This document shows positions 17,680-25,974 of a DNA stretch of 64,000 nucleotides, one piece after another. A program made the position numbers and the translations under genes. The stretch is taken from assembly GCF_003353175.1 (NCBI RefSeq), contig NZ_QHKS01000024.1, positions 57,856 to 121,855 of the forward strand, read 5' to 3'. Each line of letters opens with the position of its first letter. The stretch's first letter is position 1. The notes under the pieces were generated by a model that saw only the letters and a program-made list of their open reading frames with translations, did not search any database and was not told the DNA's origin. The DNA is from Paraburkholderia lacunae. GTDB taxonomy: Bacteria > Pseudomonadota > Gammaproteobacteria > Burkholderiales > Burkholderiaceae.

Positions 17680-18896
17680 CAGCCGGTTCTCCGCACTTTG
17701 AATAACCGCGCGTGCCAGGGAGCGGGCGCCGGCGACTCACGGCCGGTGAGGCTGCTTGCAACGCGTTCGATAGCGGCGGCAAAACCCAGAGGCTTCCTGC
17801 GAGCGTCGAGCGGTTCGCCCAGGTTTTCGGCCCGTGCAAGCGGCTTTGGATCGTACGGTAATTCGTGCACGACGGCCCGTCCCAGCGCGCGCTTGAAGTC
17901 CAGAGGCTGGACGCGGTCCGCGACGGGTTCGAGCGGATTGTTCAGCAGCACCGAGATCACCTGTTCGCCCGAGCGATCTTCGGTGAAGCGGAGCAGGCGC
18001 ATGCACTCGCGTGTCGCATACACGGAAGGATCCGCCACGATGCAGACGACCTGTGACGCGTCGAGCGCCTCTTCGACGCTGGGGCCGCTGCGGGCCGGCA
18101 GATCGAGCAGCACATAATGGAAACGGCGCTTGAGCGTGTTGATCAGTTCGGCGAGCGCGCCCGGCTGCACGGCGAACTCCGTTTCATAGGGAAGCTCCGA
18201 CGACAGCGTGAAGAGCCGTTCTCCGGCTGCCACCACCGCGCGATCGAGTGCCTGCGGATCGATGCTGCGCGTGTCCTGTAACAGATCAGTCAGCCCGTTG
18301 CCTGCGGGCAGCCCGAGCGTGGAACCGGCAGCCCCGCCGTGCAGGTTCAGGTCGACGTACACCACATGTCTGAGCGTTTCATCCGTCAGATGCCGCGCGA
18401 GCGAGACGGCGATTGTCGTCACACCCACGCCGCCTCGTGCGCCAATGAAGCTGATCACCTTGCCGGTGCGTGCCTGGGCGGCCGGATCACGAGCCGACAG
18501 TGCGCGCAGCAGCAGTTCGACCGTCACAGGCTTGACGAGATAGTCCTGGATCCCAATCTCGAGCAGGCTGCGATACAGACCGACATCGTTGCGATCGCCG
18601 ATCACGACGACCGCGACCGACGGCGCACACACTTCGGCTAGTCGAGCGAGGTCCGACAATGGCATGTCGGAGCCGGACACGTCGACCAGCAACTGGCGCG
18701 GCGGCCGCGTGAGATTCTGCAGCAGACGGATCGTGTCGTCGATGTTGCCGATCTGCGCGTGCGCATTCGCTATCGCCTGATCGACAATCAGGCTCTTCAC
18801 GGCATCGACGCTGGCCGCATCGGAGACAACCGCAAGCAGGTCCGCCGCGCGCGCTGCGGCCGAACTGGCAGGACGAAACATGTCGAGCGCATTCAT
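17679..18896 (-). CDS. tadZ: Tad localisation protein TadZ/CpaE
   Basis: This 405-residue protein has an N-terminal atypical receiver-like domain (residues 20-140) and a C-terminal MinD/ParA-like ATPase domain. TadZ proteins recruit the Tad machine to a cell pole or focus. The nucleotide loop reads GARGGVGVTT, where the lysines of the deviant Walker A motif (KGGxGK) are replaced by Arg and Val. This is a known tendency in CpaE/TadZ proteins and may mean weak or no ATP hydrolysis. Downstream blocks HVVYVDLNLHGG and VLLDLPARSGPS match the ATPase fold. A gap of 10 bases separates it from the upstream lipoprotein gene. Confidence 0.9.
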   Translation of the reverse strand: MNALDMFRPASSAAARAADLLAVVSDAASVDAVKSLIVDQAIANAHAQIGNIDDTIRLLQNLTRPPRQLLVDVSGSDMPLSDLARLAEVCAPSVAVVVIGDRNDVGLYRSLLEIGIQDYLVKPVTVELLLRALSARDPAAQARTGKVISFIGARGGVGVTTIAVSLARHLTDETLRHVVYVDLNLHGGAAGSTLGLPAGNGLTDLLQDTRSIDPQALDRAVVAAGERLFTLSSELPYETEFAVQPGALAELINTLKRRFHYVLLDLPARSGPSVEEALDASQVVCIVADPSVYATRECMRLLRFTEDRSGEQVISVLLNNPLEPVADRVQPLDFKRALGRAVVHELPYDPKPLARAENLGEPLDARRKPLGFAAAIERVASSLTGRESPAPAPWHARLFKVRRTG

Positions 18897-18906
18897 GAGG
18901 GGCGTG

Positions 18907-19281
18907 TCAGTGTGTCAATGGGCTTGTCGTCGACGTGGCGTTCGGCTGCTTCACGCGGCCTTCGTCATAGCGGCGCACCGCGCCTGCGGCCGTCGTTGCG
19001 TCGGCGCCGGCGTACGGCAGCGGATCGATGAGATCCGCCGGCCGGGCGAGCATCACCGCGAGATTCGTATAAGTCGCGCAGCCGAATGGCATGCCCGGGC
19101 GCGCGAAGCCCGCATCGGTCAGATGCGACGGCTGGACCAGCGTCGCGCAGTCCGGCGCGATCGCTTGGCGGCCGTCGAAGTCGATGACCGATGCATCGGG
19201 AAATCCGAATGGCGGAGTGGCGGACATGCAGCCGGGCAGCAAAAGCGGCAGCAGTCCAATACCGATCAGTCGAAGGAGCAT
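18907..19281 (-). CDS. Short CpaD-like Tad lipoprotein
   Basis: This 124-residue lipoprotein has lipobox LLPGC with Cys18. Its mature part contains DCATLVQPSHLTDAGFARPGMPFGCATYTNLAVMLARPADLIDP. The 'FGCATxxNLAxMxxxPxDL' pattern is the conserved end of CpaD pilus lipoproteins. CpaD works with the secretin in the outer membrane. This protein is about half the length of typical CpaD and corresponds to its C-terminal part only. It sits in the expected place between the secretin and tadZ genes. Confidence 0.82.
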   Translation of the reverse strand: MLLRLIGIGLLPLLLPGCMSATPPFGFPDASVIDFDGRQAIAPDCATLVQPSHLTDAGFARPGMPFGCATYTNLAVMLARPADLIDPLPYAGADATTAAGAVRRYDEGRVKQPNATSTTSPLTH

Positions 19282-19299
19282 GGCAGGTTTCCCGATAGG

Positions 19300-20664
19300 T
19301 CAGTAGACGAAGCCCGCAGCTCCGACGAGGCGCGGCACGTTCCCCGACAGCGGATCGAGCCCGAGCTTGCTCTGCAGCACATACTCGATGTCGCTGCTCG
19401 GCCGCACGAGGGTGTCGATCGGTTGCCGCAGACGGCCGGGGTCGGCGGGCTGCACGATGTAAGGCGTCACGATGACCACCACTTCGGACTTGTCGTTGAG
19501 ATAGTTCTTCGACGAGAACAGCTTGCCCAATACCGGAAGCTTGCCCAGGCCCGGCAACTCCGAGAGGACGTCGCTGGTCTTGCTCTGCAGCAGTCCGCCA
19601 ATGGCGAAGCTTTGTCCACTCGACAATTCGACGGTGGTCTCGACGCGGCGCACGGTGAGCGCGGGCACCTTGATGCTGTCGATCGTCACGGCGTTGGTCG
19701 GATCGATCTCGCTGACTTCGGGGCGCACCTTGAGGCTGATCCGGTTATCCGACAGCACCGTGGGCGTGAAGTCGAGCGACACGCCATAGGGCTTGAACTC
19801 GATCGTGATCGAATTGGTCTGGCCTTGCGGAACCGGGATCGGAAACTCGCCGCCTGCGAGAAAACTCGCGGTCTCGCCGGACATCGCGGTGAGGTTCGGT
19901 TCCGCGAGCATCGTAATCAGGCCTTCCTGGTCGAGCGCGTCGAGCACCCCGTCAATCGCCCATTTGCCGGCATGGAACCCCCCGAGGATCGAGAATGCGC
20001 CGCTTGACGAAAGCGTTGTCGCGGCAGTGGACGCCCGGCCGTTGAACAGGCCGCCGATGAAGTTCCCGCTTTGGCCGAGTGCGTTCCAGTTGATGCCCAA
20101 CTGCTGTGTCACGTTGCGGTCCACTTCGGTGATGCGCACGCGCAGATGGACCTGGATTGGCCGCGTCAACGTCAGCCGGTTAACCAGCGTCTCCTTGTCG
20201 TGCAGATACGGCGTAAGGGACTGCATCACGGCGTCCGCGGCCGCCGCGTCAGGCACGCGCCCAGCGACCATCAACGATCCGGGAGCACCTGTCAGGTTCA
20301 GCTGAAAGTGCGGGAAGCGAGCGTCGAGCATGCGCTGTATAGAAGGCGTGTCCGCACTGACCACGACGGTTTCCCGCAGAATCGTGCGATTGTGGGCGCC
20401 GAGCGCGAACAAGGTCGTCGTGCCCGCCTTCTTGCCGAGCACAAATACCGTTTGAGGCGTCGGTACGTGCACGTCCGCGACACCCGGATCGGCGACGAAC
20501 ACCGCGACGGCGGGTTCGGGCAGGTGCAGCATTTCGCCCCCGCCTGCCGCGATCGCCAGCGACGGATCGATGCTCCCAGCGAGCGCGCCATGCATCAGTG
20601 CGATCGTCAGTCCGAATCCGGCGATCAATCGCACCCGCACTGCCGAATAGACACGATGCAACAT
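19300..20664 (-). CDS. rcpA: Tad pilus secretin (RcpA/CpaC)
   Basis: This 454-residue outer-membrane secretin forms the pore for the Flp pilus. After a signal peptide there is an N-terminal pilus-assembly domain (residues 35-110, containing PGVADVHVPTPQTVFVLGKKAGTTTLFA), then a BON-like domain (residues 110-170). The secretin domain follows, with VHLRVRITEVDRNVTQQLGIN, EPNLTAMSGETASFLAGGEFPIPV and the C-terminal ELPGLGKLPVLGKLFSSKNY block. All are classic type II/Tad secretin signatures. The gene is preceded by a 49-base gap after cpaB. Confidence 0.94.
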   Translation of the reverse strand: MLHRVYSAVRVRLIAGFGLTIALMHGALAGSIDPSLAIAAGGGEMLHLPEPAVAVFVADPGVADVHVPTPQTVFVLGKKAGTTTLFALGAHNRTILRETVVVSADTPSIQRMLDARFPHFQLNLTGAPGSLMVAGRVPDAAAADAVMQSLTPYLHDKETLVNRLTLTRPIQVHLRVRITEVDRNVTQQLGINWNALGQSGNFIGGLFNGRASTAATTLSSSGAFSILGGFHAGKWAIDGVLDALDQEGLITMLAEPNLTAMSGETASFLAGGEFPIPVPQGQTNSITIEFKPYGVSLDFTPTVLSDNRISLKVRPEVSEIDPTNAVTIDSIKVPALTVRRVETTVELSSGQSFAIGGLLQSKTSDVLSELPGLGKLPVLGKLFSSKNYLNDKSEVVVIVTPYIVQPADPGRLRQPIDTLVRPSSDIEYVLQSKLGLDPLSGNVPRLVGAAGFVY

Positions 20665-20713
20665 GAATCCTTCCTGTTAGTTTCGGGTCTCGCCGCCTGG
20701 GCAAGCCGAAGGG

Positions 20714-21721
20714 TCAGCGTTGAGTAGTGGGCTGTTCCGGCAACGGGTTCTGCCCGGCAACAGTCGTCGGCGGGTTCGGCGGCAGTGGCGGCACACCCGC
20801 GGCACCGGTACTGCCTTGAAGTCTTGCCTCCCCGCCTGCGTCCGATACCTGCGAGCCGCGGTAGACGATCACCGGATGCGGGGCAGCCGGGACCGAGCCC
20901 GCCGTGCTGTGCGCCGATACGCGTACCGGTGACAGGGCACGCGAGACGTCGCCGGCCCACACTGGCGGTGCTTGCGGCAGCGTCTCATTGCCGGTGACGG
21001 GCGGATTGCGATCGCTGGTCGCAAAACTGCGCAGCGCGAGTGACAGCGAACCCAGGTGCGTCGCGACGGCGATCACCTGCGCGGTATGCGGCGTCACCTC
21101 GAACGTGACTGTTCGCGCACGCGTATTCGCGTCTGCCGTATCTGCCTTGGGCCGCTGGAAGATCGAGCCGACTGCGAGCACGCGAACGCGGTTGACCACC
21201 GTCTCGCTTTCCACGGAGCGAGCGGTGTTCTCCGGCGCGTGGACCGGCCCGTCGAGTTGCTGCGTGAGCAGCACGTCGACGTAGTCCCCTGGCTGGATCA
21301 GGCCGGCGTTGCCCGAAACGTCGTCAATGGCGACTGAAATTGCGCGCATGCCGGGCTTCAATGCAGCAGCGAGAAATCCCGGTGCATTGGGCGGAATGAC
21401 ATCCGCAATGCCTAGTGGCGTGCCGGCTGTCACCGCGTGGCGCAGCACATCGCCTTTCAGGTCCGTTGCATCTGCGCTGTCTACATCGCTCTTTACAAGC
21501 GCACCCTGCTGGAGTTGCTTGTGAGGCACATCTTTCCAGGCGAGGTCGCTGTCGCGCAGCAACATCCCCTCTGGCAGATCAGCGGCTGCGACGCGCACCC
21601 GATCCATCGCCGGCGGCCGCGCCGGGCCCGGCTGCGATGCGGCGACGTATAACGCGCGGAAAATGATCGCGCCGACCGAGGCGAGTATCACGAGGATGAC
21701 GGTCTTTAAAATTTTTGGCAT
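20714..21721 (-). CDS. cpaB: Tad pilus assembly protein CpaB (RcpC)
   Basis: This 335-residue protein has an N-terminal anchor helix and an SAF-type domain (VRVAAADLPEGMLLRDSDLAWKDVP near residues 42-68). The RcpC/CpaB domain follows, with RAISVAIDDVSGNAGLIQPGDYVDVLLTQ near 151-178. CpaB proteins are periplasmic partners of the secretin. The final 70 residues are rich in Pro and Ser and look disordered. It follows tadV and precedes the secretin gene in the operon. Confidence 0.92.
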   Translation of the reverse strand: MPKILKTVILVILASVGAIIFRALYVAASQPGPARPPAMDRVRVAAADLPEGMLLRDSDLAWKDVPHKQLQQGALVKSDVDSADATDLKGDVLRHAVTAGTPLGIADVIPPNAPGFLAAALKPGMRAISVAIDDVSGNAGLIQPGDYVDVLLTQQLDGPVHAPENTARSVESETVVNRVRVLAVGSIFQRPKADTADANTRARTVTFEVTPHTAQVIAVATHLGSLSLALRSFATSDRNPPVTGNETLPQAPPVWAGDVSRALSPVRVSAHSTAGSVPAAPHPVIVYRGSQVSDAGGEARLQGSTGAAGVPPLPPNPPTTVAGQNPLPEQPTTQR

Positions 21722-21748
21722 GGGCGTCGCGATCGGCTGTCGGATCGA

Positions 21749-22234
21749 CTACAGGGAGTTCAGGACGGGCAGCCAGATGGCCGCGATGCCGCCGAACGCA
21801 AGCGGGACGCCGTAGGGCACGCTGCACGACGAAGCGGGCTGCGTGGGTGCTGGCGCGGACTGCGTCGCATGTCTGTGGACGAGACCCATGATCAGCGCCG
21901 TCAAGCCGAGGACCAGGCCGCCGCAAGATACGATGAAAAACACCGGCCACGCGTAGGCAGGACCTGCCCACAGGAAAACGGCGGCGGCCAGCTTGACATC
22001 GCCACCGCCCATCCAGCCGAAGCGGAACAAAAGCGCAAACAGGGCAAAGCCGATGGCGGCGGCACCGAGGTGCTCCGCGAGCGACGCGATGCTTACTCCG
22101 GCAACAGCCGCATCGATCCCGTAAAGACAGGCCACGAGCAATACAGCGCGTGTCGGCAAGCGGCGCGAGCGGATATCGCCCACCGCCAGCGATGCCAATA
22201 CAAGACAAGCCGCTGATTTCGCTGCGTACAGCAT
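21749..22234 (-). CDS. tadV: Tad prepilin peptidase TadV (CpaA)
   Basis: This 161-residue polytopic membrane protein is an A24-family aspartic prepilin peptidase. Its two catalytic aspartates are visible: Asp20 in VGDIRSRRLP and Asp79 in the GGGDVKL motif. It lacks the N-methyltransferase domain of longer PilD enzymes, which is normal for Tad systems. It should cleave Flp and the TadE-type pseudopilins. It lies between flp and cpaB, and a stem-loop separates it from flp. Confidence 0.93.
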   Translation of the reverse strand: MLYAAKSAACLVLASLAVGDIRSRRLPTRAVLLVACLYGIDAAVAGVSIASLAEHLGAAAIGFALFALLFRFGWMGGGDVKLAAAVFLWAGPAYAWPVFFIVSCGGLVLGLTALIMGLVHRHATQSAPAPTQPASSCSVPYGVPLAFGGIAAIWLPVLNSL

Positions 22235-22270
22235 GGGTGGCTTTTCCTTATTTTCCGCTGTGCCCGGGAC

Positions 22271-22297
22271 GCCCGGCGCCCCTTGGGGAAGCCGGGC
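22271..22297 (-). promoter_or_regulatory. Stem-loop between flp and tadV
   Basis: Reading the minus strand just after flp, GCCCGGC (22297-22291) pairs with GCCGGGC (22277-22271) around a 13-base loop that can itself fold. No T-run follows, so it is unlikely to be a complete terminator. Such hairpins after a major pilin gene usually stabilise the pilin mRNA or reduce read-through, giving more pilin than machine proteins. This role is inferred. Confidence 0.55.
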
Positions 22298-22328
22298 TCA
22301 CTGATGCAGCCATGTCCGGAGATATCGA

Positions 22329-22514
22329 TTAACCGTTCTGTGCGTTCGTAACCAGCGTGATCATGTGCGTGAACAGCGCAGGCAGACCGGTAGCGCCACC
22401 GAAAACAGTGCCGGCCGCCACGACCGCAATAACCACGATGCCGGCGAGCACCGCATACTCGAGCGCACTAACGCCGCGCTCGTCGCGCGACAGAGACTTG
22501 ATGAATTGAAGCAT
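22329..22514 (-). CDS. flp: Flp-family major pilin
   Basis: This 61-residue pre-pilin is the structural subunit of the Tad pilus. The leader ends in SRDERG, with cleavage expected after Gly14. The mature protein begins VSALEYAVLAGIVVIAVV with the conserved Glu at +5 and Tyr at +6 that define Flp pilins. The short C-terminus ends in NAQNG. It is the first gene of the 10.5-kb operon and has its own Shine-Dalgarno (CGGAGTCGTC). Confidence 0.96.
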   Translation of the reverse strand: MLQFIKSLSRDERGVSALEYAVLAGIVVIAVVAAGTVFGGATGLPALFTHMITLVTNAQNG

Positions 22515-22923
22515 GACGACTCCGTAGGTGAGGTTGACTTTTGTATGGATGCCGAAAGAACAAAGCTGCGTTAAAACACGAAGCGACGGGTTTCTGAGTC
22601 AATTGTTGAAGGCGCGGTCGTGTCAGACCCGGGAGCGAAAAGATCGCATCAGTTTCGGGCTCGTCACACAGGTGAAACGTTTGCGTGCGAGACGGCCCGC
22701 AGACAGCATCCGGACCTTCAACACTGCAGAGGATAATGATGACCCCGCACCGACAAACCGGGGAAATGAGGCTGGAAACCCTCGCTATTCAAAGTATTTT
22801 TTAGTCTGATGAATAGAGAACTTTCATTTCGGACAAGCATCGTCATCAAAGTGATCGCGGCATGCGAAGTCGAAAAAGCAATCATTCGTTTCTCGACAGA
22901 ATGCATTTGCAGTTTCACATCAC
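22515..22923. other. Region upstream of the Tad operon, no gene seen
   Basis: About 410 bases lie between the flp start and the chimeric gene. It should carry the Tad promoter reading left. No convincing -35/-10 pair, sigma-54 site or palindrome stood out. A short AT-rich tract lies near 22790-22810. Confidence 0.35.
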
Positions 22924-23601
22924 CTACGCTTTAAACTCCACCGAAACAAATATCTTGCGGCACGGGTCGATCACTTCCCACGTCCCTTTAAACCCCGCCG
23001 GAATCAGAAAGCGATCGCCCGCCCGCACGGTCTTAACCGTCCCGCTCTCATCGCGAATCACCGACACGCCTTCAAGAATCTCGCAGTACTCGGTCGGATC
23101 GAACAGCAGCGACCAGCTATCGATAGGCGCATCGCCGCCGAGCGCTTTCTTGACCGCCTGCACGTTATAGCCGATGCCGTCGGTGCCCCACGCCCAAGGC
23201 ACGCCGTACTGGTTGCCGGGGTCCGCATCCGCAATCATTTTCATCAAAGCAGGGTCCAGGTTCGCGAGGTTCGGCATCTTCGATTTGTCGATCTTCTGAT
23301 AGACGCCTGCTTCGATCTGCCTCGCCATGTAGCTCGACGTCGGCACCACGATGTCATATCCGGAACTGCCGGCAAGCAGTTTGGCCTGGAGGGTGTCGTC
23401 GCTGTCGTAACTGTCGTATTTCACGCTGATCCCGGATTGCTTCTCGAAGTTGGCAATGGTGTCTTTGGCGATGTAGTCGGACCAGTTGTAGACATTGAGC
23501 GAGGCGTCCGCGGCGCGCGCAGCGTTCATCACGGACAAAGCGGTCAGCGAGCACAGCATCGTGCCGGCGAGCGAAACAAGCTTGGCATGACGGATCTTCA
23601 T
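22924..23601 (-). pseudogene. In-frame chimera: truncated putrescine-binding protein (PotF-like) fused to a cupin tail
   Basis: This 225-residue open frame joins two unrelated partial proteins. Residues 1-169 are the N-terminal lobe of a spermidine/putrescine-binding protein: signal peptide ending NAARA, then LNVYNWSDYI, the VVPTSSYMARQ stretch, YGVPWAWGTDGIGYN and SWSLLFDP. Residues 170-225 are the C-terminal half of a DUF861-type cupin: EYCEILEG, RAGDRFLIPAGFKGTWEV and a final CRKIFVSVEF. The join lies near position 23094. PotF proteins are about 360-370 residues, so over half is missing, and the cupin lacks its first motif. A deletion between two neighbouring genes explains this best. The frame, ribosome binding site (AAGGAGATAG) and signal peptide are intact, so a protein may still be made. 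Confidence 0.8.
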
Positions 23602-24342
23602 TCGACTATCTCCTTGGTTTCGATCTTCAGTTTTCGCCGCAGCGCCGGCGCAGGCAACTGATGGCCCACACGCCCCCCCCACGTCCAGCACGAATGCGGA
23701 GGCAAAGAGACGCGACGCCGCCTGCCGCGGCGCAAGCGCACAGCAGAGCTAAAAGGAATGCGGATGGGCGAGCGCTATGAGCCGTCCCGCGTTAGCAAGC
23801 AAGCTTGCGATGTGCGGACAGGCAGACGCATTACAGGCATTTGACCGCTTACCGGACGGTCAATCGCATGCAACACCGGCTCGCGAAAAGAGAAGGGGAC
23901 TAAGGCAGAAGCGACGCGATTTCGTCAGTCCGCACCGCAATGGCTGCGGGTGCTGCAATGACGTTGTGCCGCCGGACGGAGCGACGCGACAACACGGTAT
24001 CGATGGACAGGGGACGGGATGGCGAAGCGCAGCTGCTCCCCTGATGAGCGATCGGACAGCCGAACAGGATCGTTCTTTCTCGACCGCGCTGGTATCTCAC
24101 CAATGGACCACGGACTTTCACGATTGAACCCGAAGCGACGTTGAGTAGAAGTCCTCGCTGACGCAGATCGACCGCGTTGCAAGGACCACCGAACTGCCGC
24201 CTTAGAATATATGAGCCATTATTTTCGTCAAAGGATTTTGTGACACGGCGCCGCCATAGTCAGACTCACGCACGCAGACATGCGCTCATGCGAGCACATG
24301 CGGTGAAGCATGGCTCGCATCGAACTGCGCGACGGGCGAGTC
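23602..24342. other. Gap with one palindrome, otherwise no gene recognised
   Basis: About 740 bases upstream of the chimeric gene hold no convincing coding region. One strong palindrome at 23841-23863 is listed separately. The gap borders a gene that is itself a deletion product, so some of it may be debris of a lost polyamine or regulator locus. Confidence 0.4.
23841..23863. promoter_or_regulatory. 23-bp palindrome, candidate operator
   Basis: TTGACCG and CGGTCAA form perfect 7-bp arms around a 9-base centre (CTTACCGGA). The size and the GACCG/CGGTC half-sites resemble operators of TetR-family repressors. No TetR-family gene is next to it in this window, so the regulator may be elsewhere or lost in the adjacent deletion. 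The binding role is inferred from symmetry alone. Confidence 0.4.
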
Positions 24343-24684
24343 TTACTGGCCACCCATAACAGGCTCTTGCGGCGACGCATTCTCCACATTGGCGTTATGG
24401 CCGGCCTGCGACGAGCCACTCGCAGAAGGTCCATAGCCGGTGGTGCCGGCTTGGGCCGTGGCATTTTCCGCGGCAACGCGTGCTTCGGCAGCCTGAATGT
24501 CCGCAGGGTAGGTGGCGTCGGTTGACGCGGCCGGGTTGTAGCCGGCTTGCTCGAGTTGTTGCAGTTGCGCCTTGACCTCCGCACGCGTGACCGGTTGATT
24601 CGATTGCGCGAACGAAGCGACTGGTGCTGCGACTGGTGCTGCAATAACGGCCGCCAGCGCCACTGCTCTGATCAGCGATCTCAT
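24343..24684 (-). CDS. DUF4148-family secreted protein
   Basis: This 113-residue protein is a member of DUF4148, a family common and often multi-copy in Burkholderiaceae. It has a signal peptide cut after SFAQ. The family core SNQPVTRAEVKAQLQQLEQAGYNPAASTDATYPADIQAAEARV follows, then a Gly/Ser-rich tail. The function is unknown; members are periplasmic and often stress-regulated. A strong ribosome binding site (CGGAGGGAG) precedes the ATG at 24684, which rules out the longer upstream frame. Confidence 0.9.
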   Translation of the reverse strand: MRSLIRAVALAAVIAAPVAAPVASFAQSNQPVTRAEVKAQLQQLEQAGYNPAASTDATYPADIQAAEARVAAENATAQAGTTGYGPSASGSSQAGHNANVENASPQEPVMGGQ

Positions 24685-24859
24685 GATGACTCCCTCCGAG
24701 AACTGTTTTATCCGCCGCCGCACAACCCGTGCTCGGCGACCGATGAACAAATTCTAGGAAACGGGATATCCTGGGGAAACCCCTGATCACGTAATTCAGT
24801 CTTGCAGGAAACAACAAGTCGGAATTGTAAGGACGCGCTTCAAGACATCAGAAATCGGC

Positions 24860-25942
24860 TCAAACGCCGCTGCGCACGTCGATTCGATACTGGGTCACTT
24901 GCCGATACGCATCGCCGGCTCGCACGACGACCTGTTCCTGCTCAGCCATGTTGACCTGATTCGGAAAACCGCCTGCTTCAAGGCAAAGGCCGGCGTGAGG
25001 TTGATAGTTGACTCCGCCGCGTCCCGGATCGTCGCGCAGCCAATTGCCCGTATAGAACTGCAAGCCGCGCTGATCGGTCGAGACGGTGAGTTCGCGCCCG
25101 CTGCCGGGGTCGTATGCGCAGGCGACCGGGCGCACCGGCGAAGCGCCGGATGGCGTCGCATCGGCCGTGTCGCGCAGCACGTAGCAATGATCGAAGCCGC
25201 CCGCCCGCGCGAGCTGCGCATGCGGCCAGTCCAGCCGCGCGCCGATCGGCGCGCTTTGCCGGAAGTCGAAGGCGTTGCCCGCTACGTCGGCGCGCTTGCA
25301 AGGAATCATCGCCGCGTCGACTTCAAAAAAAGTATCGGCATCGATGGACAGCACATGTCCGCGAATGTCGGAACCCGGCCGGCCTGACAGGTTAAAGTAA
25401 GGATGACTTGTCAAATTGAGCGGCGTCGGTGCGTCGGTGAGGGCTTCATAGGCGATCGTCAACGCGCCGGCGTCGTCGAGCGTATAGCGCACTTGCACCG
25501 TCACGTTGCCCGGAAATCCGGCATCGCCCTCCGGCGATTCGAGCCGCATCACGAGCGAGCCGTTGTCCTCGCTGACGTCCCATAGCGCGCGATGAAAACC
25601 CTGCGTGCCGCCATGCAACAGATTGGTCCCTTCGTTGCGATCCAGCGTGTATTCGATGCCGTCGAGCGTGAAGCGCGCATCGGCAATGCGGTTCGCCCAC
25701 CGGCCGATCAGTCCGCCCATGTAGGTGGTCGCGGCGACATATTCGGCGGGCGTGTCGTGCCCAAGCAGGACATCGGCGAGCCGTCCGGCGCGGTCCGGCG
25801 CATGCCACGAGACCAGCGTCGCGCCCAGGTCGCTGATGGCGATTTTCATGCCGTGCGTGTTGCGCAGCGTGAAGAGCCGGACAGTATCGCCACCGGGCAA
25901 TACGCCCCACGGCTCGGAAGAAATCGGTGCGATGCTGATCAT
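24860..25942 (-). CDS. galM: Aldose 1-epimerase (galactose mutarotase family)
   Basis: This 360-residue enzyme interconverts alpha and beta anomers of hexoses or pentoses in the cytoplasm. Family motifs are complete: NRIADARFTLDG, the NLLHGGTQGFHRALWDV block with the first active-site His, TSHPYFNLSG with the catalytic His, and AGLCLEAGGFPN with the catalytic Glu. It lies next to xylR on the same strand with a 32-base gap, so it likely serves xylose metabolism by supplying the alpha-anomer used by xylose isomerase. The true preferred sugar cannot be told. Confidence 0.93.
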   Translation of the reverse strand: MISIAPISSEPWGVLPGGDTVRLFTLRNTHGMKIAISDLGATLVSWHAPDRAGRLADVLLGHDTPAEYVAATTYMGGLIGRWANRIADARFTLDGIEYTLDRNEGTNLLHGGTQGFHRALWDVSEDNGSLVMRLESPEGDAGFPGNVTVQVRYTLDDAGALTIAYEALTDAPTPLNLTSHPYFNLSGRPGSDIRGHVLSIDADTFFEVDAAMIPCKRADVAGNAFDFRQSAPIGARLDWPHAQLARAGGFDHCYVLRDTADATPSGASPVRPVACAYDPGSGRELTVSTDQRGLQFYTGNWLRDDPGRGGVNYQPHAGLCLEAGGFPNQVNMAEQEQVVVRAGDAYRQVTQYRIDVRSGV

Positions 25943-25974
25943 GGCGTCGGTCGGGATAAAAGAGAAAAGCCGGT

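Noticed and set aside
18880..20007. Plus-strand frame of 375 codons opposite the CpaD-like and secretin genes
   Set aside because: It is opposite two genes with signal peptides and clear Tad families, and the translation shows no recognisable domain.
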